A DNA stretch of 64,000 nucleotides from CAYIHX01 sp964363305. Lineage in GTDB: Bacteria; Bdellovibrionota; UBA1018. The first letter of the stretch is position 1; each line of letters begins with the position of its first letter. The stretch covers positions 1 through 64,000 of the forward strand of contig CAYIHX010000012.1 in assembly GCA_964363305.1 (NCBI GenBank), written 5' to 3'. Below the pieces are notes generated by a model. That model made no database searches. It was not told the DNA's origin and saw only the letters and a list, made by a program, of their open reading frames with translations. A program made the translations under genes and the position numbers. Below are positions 60,802 to 64,000 of the stretch, in pieces.

Positions 60802-61733
60802 GAAACGGCCCCCCTGCGACGAGAAACCACCACGATGAAAAATGGCGCGCCGACAAGAGCCGTGATGACGCCAACCGGCAACTCGAAAGGTGGAGCCAAA
60901 TTTCGAGCGAAAACATCTGCCCAAATCATCGTCCCTGCTCCCCAGAGAAACGAGCCCGGCACCAGCCGAACATGAAGAGCCCCCGAGAAACGCCTCACCG
61001 CATGAGGAACCATCAGACCGATAAATCCAACCATACCCGCGCCGCTGACACAGATCGCTACCATCAAGCAGCTGAGAAGGAGCAGACGCTTACGGGCCCG
61101 AACAACATCAACCCCTACGGAAAGAGCACCCTCCTCGCCCAGCAAAAATGCATCCAATGAATGGCGCTGCCACCAAGCGGCGGCGCTCAAAAAAACAATC
61201 AAAGCAAGAGAGACCCAGCTCCCCTCCACACGCGATCGAGTTAAATCGCCAAGTAACCAGTATAGCGCGCCCTGAACACCGGCCGAATCAGAGACCGCCA
61301 TCAAGAGCGCCACCAAACTAGAACCCAAAAACCCCAGCATGACCCCGGAGAGCAGAAGCCCCTGAGACTGGTTCTTAAAGCGCAGCGATAGCAAATAGAG
61401 TAAAATTGAAAAAACAAAAGCCCCGAGAAAAGCAGACCCGGCCAAGCCACTCCAACTCAATGACCAGCCCAAAGCTCCGCCCAGGACCGCCCCAAGCGCG
61501 GCCCCCGATGAAATACCCAACGTATAGGGCTCGCAAAGAGGATTGCTGAACAGGGCCTGCAAAATTACCCCCGCGACGGAAAGTCCCGCTCCTACCGCCG
61601 TGCCCTGCACGAGTCGGGGAAGACGTATCTGCGCGACGATCTCCGGAGAGACCAGGTCCCCGGCAATTCCCCAGCGTAGGGAAACCCACGCGCCAGCCAA
61701 CCACAAAGCAAACGCCGGAAGCAACGACCTCAT
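60798..61733 (-). CDS. btuC: FecCD/BtuC-type ABC importer permease
   Basis: The 311-residue protein has about nine to ten membrane segments and the family marks RLPRLVQGTAVGAGLSVAGVILQALFSNPLCEPYTLGISSGAALGAVLGG and VGFIGLMVPHAVRRFSG. It is the membrane subunit of a type II importer for cobalamin, haem or siderophores. The ATG overlaps the binding-protein stop as ATGA. The substrate is best judged from the neighbouring BtuF-like protein. Confidence 0.92.
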   Translation of the reverse strand: MRSLLPAFALWLAGAWVSLRWGIAGDLVSPEIVAQIRLPRLVQGTAVGAGLSVAGVILQALFSNPLCEPYTLGISSGAALGAVLGGALGWSLSWSGLAGSAFLGAFVFSILLYLLSLRFKNQSQGLLLSGVMLGFLGSSLVALLMAVSDSAGVQGALYWLLGDLTRSRVEGSWVSLALIVFLSAAAWWQRHSLDAFLLGEEGALSVGVDVVRARKRLLLLSCLMVAICVSGAGMVGFIGLMVPHAVRRFSGALHVRLVPGSFLWGAGTMIWADVFARNLAPPFELPVGVITALVGAPFFIVVVSRRRGAVS

Positions 61734-62569
61734 TCTGCTCCCCGCAATTGTTTCTGCAGGTCACGAATTCCCCTAATCAAACGCGAGGACGGTCTAACGA
61801 GATCGTCGCCAGGCATTGCCACTGCTCGCCGCCGCGCTACGGCCGGCATAGAGGGAAAACGGCTCCAACTCTTCACCATGCGTTCGAAAACGTCAGCCGC
61901 CGAGCCCATGGAGAGAACGATCAAAAAATCAGGCTTCCTAGCGACGGCGTCCTCTACCGAGGGCCGAGGATAAGAGGAGTGCAGATCCGCATAGACATTC
62001 CGTCCACCGGCCACCTCAATCGCTTCTGCTAAAAAACCCTCTCCGCCCACCACGATCAGTGGGTCGGCGTTCAATTGGATCATCACCCGCGGTCTTTTTA
62101 CCGGCGCGAGCTGACGAATTTCACTCAGATTTTTTTGAAACCTCCGCGCGAGCAGCTCCCCCCTCGATCGAAGTTTAAGCGCCGTTCCGATCGTGATGAA
62201 AGAGCGCTCCACATCCGCAAGAGTCTTCGACTGAACCACCACCACAGTCAGACCGAGCTCGCCAAGATGTTCGATCTGCTCCTTGGAATTTCCGTCCTGG
62301 GTTGCAAGCACCAAAGTTGGGCGCAACGAAACCACGCGCTCAATTAAGACCCTCGCATAGGGCCCGACCGACGCGCGTTTGCTGAGTTCCCGGGGGAAGT
62401 CCGTGTACTCGCTGACTCCCACCAGCGACGAGAGATCGCCGTCCAGCACTTCCGCCGTGATCTCCGCCAAAGATGGAGCCAACGTGACGATCCGAGCGCC
62501 TGCAGGGGCTTCCAAAGCAAAAGCAGGCAACGCCCAGAGCCCGAAAAACACCAGAACGAGACCACTCAT
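61730..62569 (-). CDS. btuF: Cobalamin-type substrate-binding protein, BtuF-like
   Basis: From the ATG at 62569 the product is 279 residues with a signal peptide (LVLVFFGLWALPAFAL). ARIVTLAPSLAEI, GVSEYTDFP, RPTLVLATQDGNSKEQIEHLGELGL and DLHSSYPRPSVEDAVARKPDFLIV follow the E. coli BtuF pattern, so vitamin B12 is the likely ligand. The frame is open upstream to 62878, which overlaps plsY antisense-free and is not credible as protein. A B12 supply would serve the mutase encoded at 4463-6862. Haem or another chelate cannot be excluded. Confidence 0.85.
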   Translation of the reverse strand: MSGLVLVFFGLWALPAFALEAPAGARIVTLAPSLAEITAEVLDGDLSSLVGVSEYTDFPRELSKRASVGPYARVLIERVVSLRPTLVLATQDGNSKEQIEHLGELGLTVVVVQSKTLADVERSFITIGTALKLRSRGELLARRFQKNLSEIRQLAPVKRPRVMIQLNADPLIVVGGEGFLAEAIEVAGGRNVYADLHSSYPRPSVEDAVARKPDFLIVLSMGSAADVFERMVKSWSRFPSMPAVARRRAVAMPGDDLVRPSSRLIRGIRDLQKQLRGAE

Positions 62570-62574
62570 ACGCG

Positions 62575-63240
62575 CTACTCGGCTCGACTTCGACGCTGCA
62601 GGAGCCGATCTAAATCGAGGTGGTGCCGAAAAAAAATGAGCCCAAGAATCAAAATTCCTACCCATTCGGGGGTGCCTTTCCGGATCAGCACGAGATGAAC
62701 GACCGTCGCCACCATCAATCCTGTCAAACTCGCCAATTCCGCGGTCGTCGTCTTGAGGTATGCCAAGCCGAAACCGGCGACTGAAGCGAGCGCCGCCCAA
62801 GGAGAAAGCGCGGTCAAAACCCCAAGTAAACCCTCGATTCCTCGCCCACCCTTGAACGCTCGAAACGGGGTAAAGCACTCACCCATCAACAGCGCAAAAG
62901 CTCCCATCCAACAGAGACCCGCCGGAACAACGTGTAGCTCCCAACCTAAAGCACTGGCCCAAACATGAACCCCGACCGGTGAGAGAAAATACGCGATCAC
63001 CCCGCCACGAAGAAACGTCAGGGCCATCACCACAATTCCCGCCGGCCACAAACCAAAGGCCCTGGTCACCTCAATTGCGTCCCATCCAAGCTCGGTTTCT
63101 GGCCACTTTTTAGAACCAGCCACCAATCTCACCACGATGGCAGCCAAGGGAATCGTTCCAACGACATACGCAAAAAAAACGAGCACCGCTTGGGTCATCG
63201 GGGTCAAGTCGCCCTGCCCGTTCATCCAAAAAGAACTCAC
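62575..63240 (-). CDS. plsY: PlsY-like glycerol-3-phosphate acyltransferase, divergent
   Basis: PlsY uses acyl phosphate to acylate glycerol 3-phosphate in the inner membrane. The 221-residue, six-segment protein has VVGTIPLAAIVVRL, FKGGRGIEGLLG and the end pattern FFRHHLDLDRLL, as in PlsY. The first catalytic motif, normally GSGNxGATN, is replaced by LGWDAIEVTR. This loss makes activity uncertain; it could be a paralogue with another substrate. The GTG overlaps the lgt stop as GTGA. Confidence 0.72.
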   Translation of the reverse strand: MSSFWMNGQGDLTPMTQAVLVFFAYVVGTIPLAAIVVRLVAGSKKWPETELGWDAIEVTRAFGLWPAGIVVMALTFLRGGVIAYFLSPVGVHVWASALGWELHVVPAGLCWMGAFALLMGECFTPFRAFKGGRGIEGLLGVLTALSPWAALASVAGFGLAYLKTTTAELASLTGLMVATVVHLVLIRKGTPEWVGILILGLIFFRHHLDLDRLLQRRSRAE

Positions 63241-64000
63241 TCGCGCCCCCTCGCTGCCTTTTTATTGACTTGACGCAAACGAACAATCCACACGCCTACC
63301 GTCGCCGAAAAAAGTAAAATCGATATGAACTGGCTAGTGGAGAGCAGGCCGGGGATGACAAACCCCCGAATCTGATCGCCGCGAAAGATTTCGATGATGC
63401 TTCGAATCATTGGATACGCTAAAAAATAGGTCAAAATCACCTGACCTTCAAACTTCCGATTCCGAAAGAGCCACACCAAGCCACCCAAGAGAATGGCGAG
63501 GGCCGCTGCTTCGTAGAGTTGAGTGGGGTGAAGCAGAACCCCCCTCAGACTCTCCTCGACCAGTTCCGAATGGAGTCTCACGCCCCAATGACCACCCGTT
63601 GGTTTTCCATAACAGCAGCCTGCTCCCAGACAACCGATTCGTCCAAAGGCATGGGCAATGGTCACACCGGGGATCAAAACATCCAGAGTGTTCCAGATCC
63701 CCATCCGATGCTTCCGGCAATACCAAACGATAAAAGGGATCAAAGCAAATGGCGCACCGAGAAAAACCAAACCGCCCTCCCAGACCTTGATCATGTCGAG
63801 AGGATGAGCGGAAAAATGATCAAGCCTGGTCAAAATGAAAAGGATCCTTGCGCCCCCAAAGCCCGCGATAAGCCCCCAGAAAGTCAAATCGAGGATCTTC
63901 TCTTCGGAGATCTTGGCCCGACGAGCAAGCCTGCGAATCACCGCCACCGAAGCCAAAAATCCCGTCGCCACGAAAAAACCGTAACTGTGGATCGGGATCG
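63237..64000 (-). CDS. lgt: Prolipoprotein diacylglyceryl transferase, 5' end beyond window
   Basis: Lgt moves diacylglycerol from phosphatidylglycerol to the lipobox cysteine of prolipoproteins. The frame is open to the window edge, and IPIHSYGFFVATGFLA at the edge is the usual start of the first membrane segment, so only a few residues are missing. The signature GRIGCLGAGCCYGKPTGGHWG corresponds to the Lgt motif, in a Cys-rich form common in deltaproteobacterial relatives. HPTQLYEA and the GDQIRGFVIPGLLSTSQF stretch follow. It heads the plsY-btuF-btuC-btuD run. Confidence 0.93.
   Translation of the reverse strand, partial: IPIHSYGFFVATGFLASVAVIRRLARRAKISEEKILDLTFWGLIAGFGGARILFILTRLDHFSAHPLDMIKVWEGGLVFLGAPFALIPFIVWYCRKHRMGIWNTLDVLIPGVTIAHAFGRIGCLGAGCCYGKPTGGHWGVRLHSELVEESLRGVLLHPTQLYEAAALAILLGGLVWLFRNRKFEGQVILTYFLAYPMIRSIIEIFRGDQIRGFVIPGLLSTSQFISILLFSATVGVWIVRLRQVNKKAARGRE

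Noticed and set aside
1..64000. tRNA genes, CRISPR arrays, insertion sequences, prophage or integrase genes
   Set aside because: None seen: no repeated spacer pattern, no transposase or integrase motifs, and no cloverleaf with TTC-loop consensus noticed in the few intergenic regions. A tRNAscan run would be decisive.

Overview
The window reads as one chromosomal segment of a Gram-negative bacterium. It encodes an LptF/G-type LPS permease, outer-membrane and lipoprotein candidates, Lgt, meso-DAP-type MurE and a full divisome core. The MglA GTPase, several DksA/TraR zinc-finger proteins, paired M16 peptidases and a PASTA-tailed FtsI would fit the Bdellovibrionota or old deltaproteobacterial lineages. 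That placement is inferred from gene content only. Genes are tightly packed, and many neighbours overlap by 4 bp (ATGA, GTGA, TTGA), so long co-transcribed and translationally coupled operons are likely. I see no tRNA, rRNA, CRISPR array, transposase or phage gene.

Layout. 1-2266: the 5' part of a glycine-rich secreted protein, cut by the window edge, and a divergent multi-pass membrane protein. 2341-8980: a lysine-degradation operon with a leucine-type dehydrogenase, 3,5-diaminohexanoate dehydrogenase, the two subunits of B12/PLP-dependent lysine 5,6-aminomutase, a MoxR AAA+ ATPase, a VWA protein and a small ribbon-helix-helix-like protein. 8977-10873: two exported proteins of unknown function. 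10997-15313: dnaX, recR, mglA and two DksA/TraR-like paralogues, between which lie a structured leader and a 59-residue Trp/Arg-rich small ORF. 15588-17012: a subtilisin-like protease.

17163-38283: the division and cell-wall cluster on the minus strand. In transcription order it is mtgA, a transpeptidase, dtd, rsmH, ftsL, ftsI, murE, mraY, murD, ftsW, murG, murC, murB, an exported protein, and then ftsQ-ftsA-ftsZ. The cluster is split by two plus-strand M16 peptidase genes. murF, ddl and mraZ are not in the window.

38372-43885: AMP nucleosidase, mreB, a PilZ protein, rlmE, a RibD-like reductase, a Flp/TadE-like small protein on the minus strand, a TlpA-like thioredoxin and a PAP2-type membrane phosphatase. 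43867-50688: a minus-strand operon of GMC oxidoreductase, an aldehyde dehydrogenase with an extra N-terminal domain, rpe, hutH and hutI. 50701-54171: an LptF/G permease, def and fmt, with lepB divergent. 54160-59079: dksA-like, galU, an exported protein, priA and a protein of unknown function. 59141-64000: an outer-membrane barrel candidate, a btuFCD-like B12 uptake system, a divergent PlsY and the start-truncated lgt.

The most notable signals are four. The MoxR/VWA pair is tied to a B12 mutase, with a 10-A slippery run and a hairpin at the junction of the two genes. The unannotated small ORF at 14676 has a structured leader. The aldehyde dehydrogenase fusion sits beside a GMC alcohol oxidase. 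An M16 pair interrupts the division cluster.
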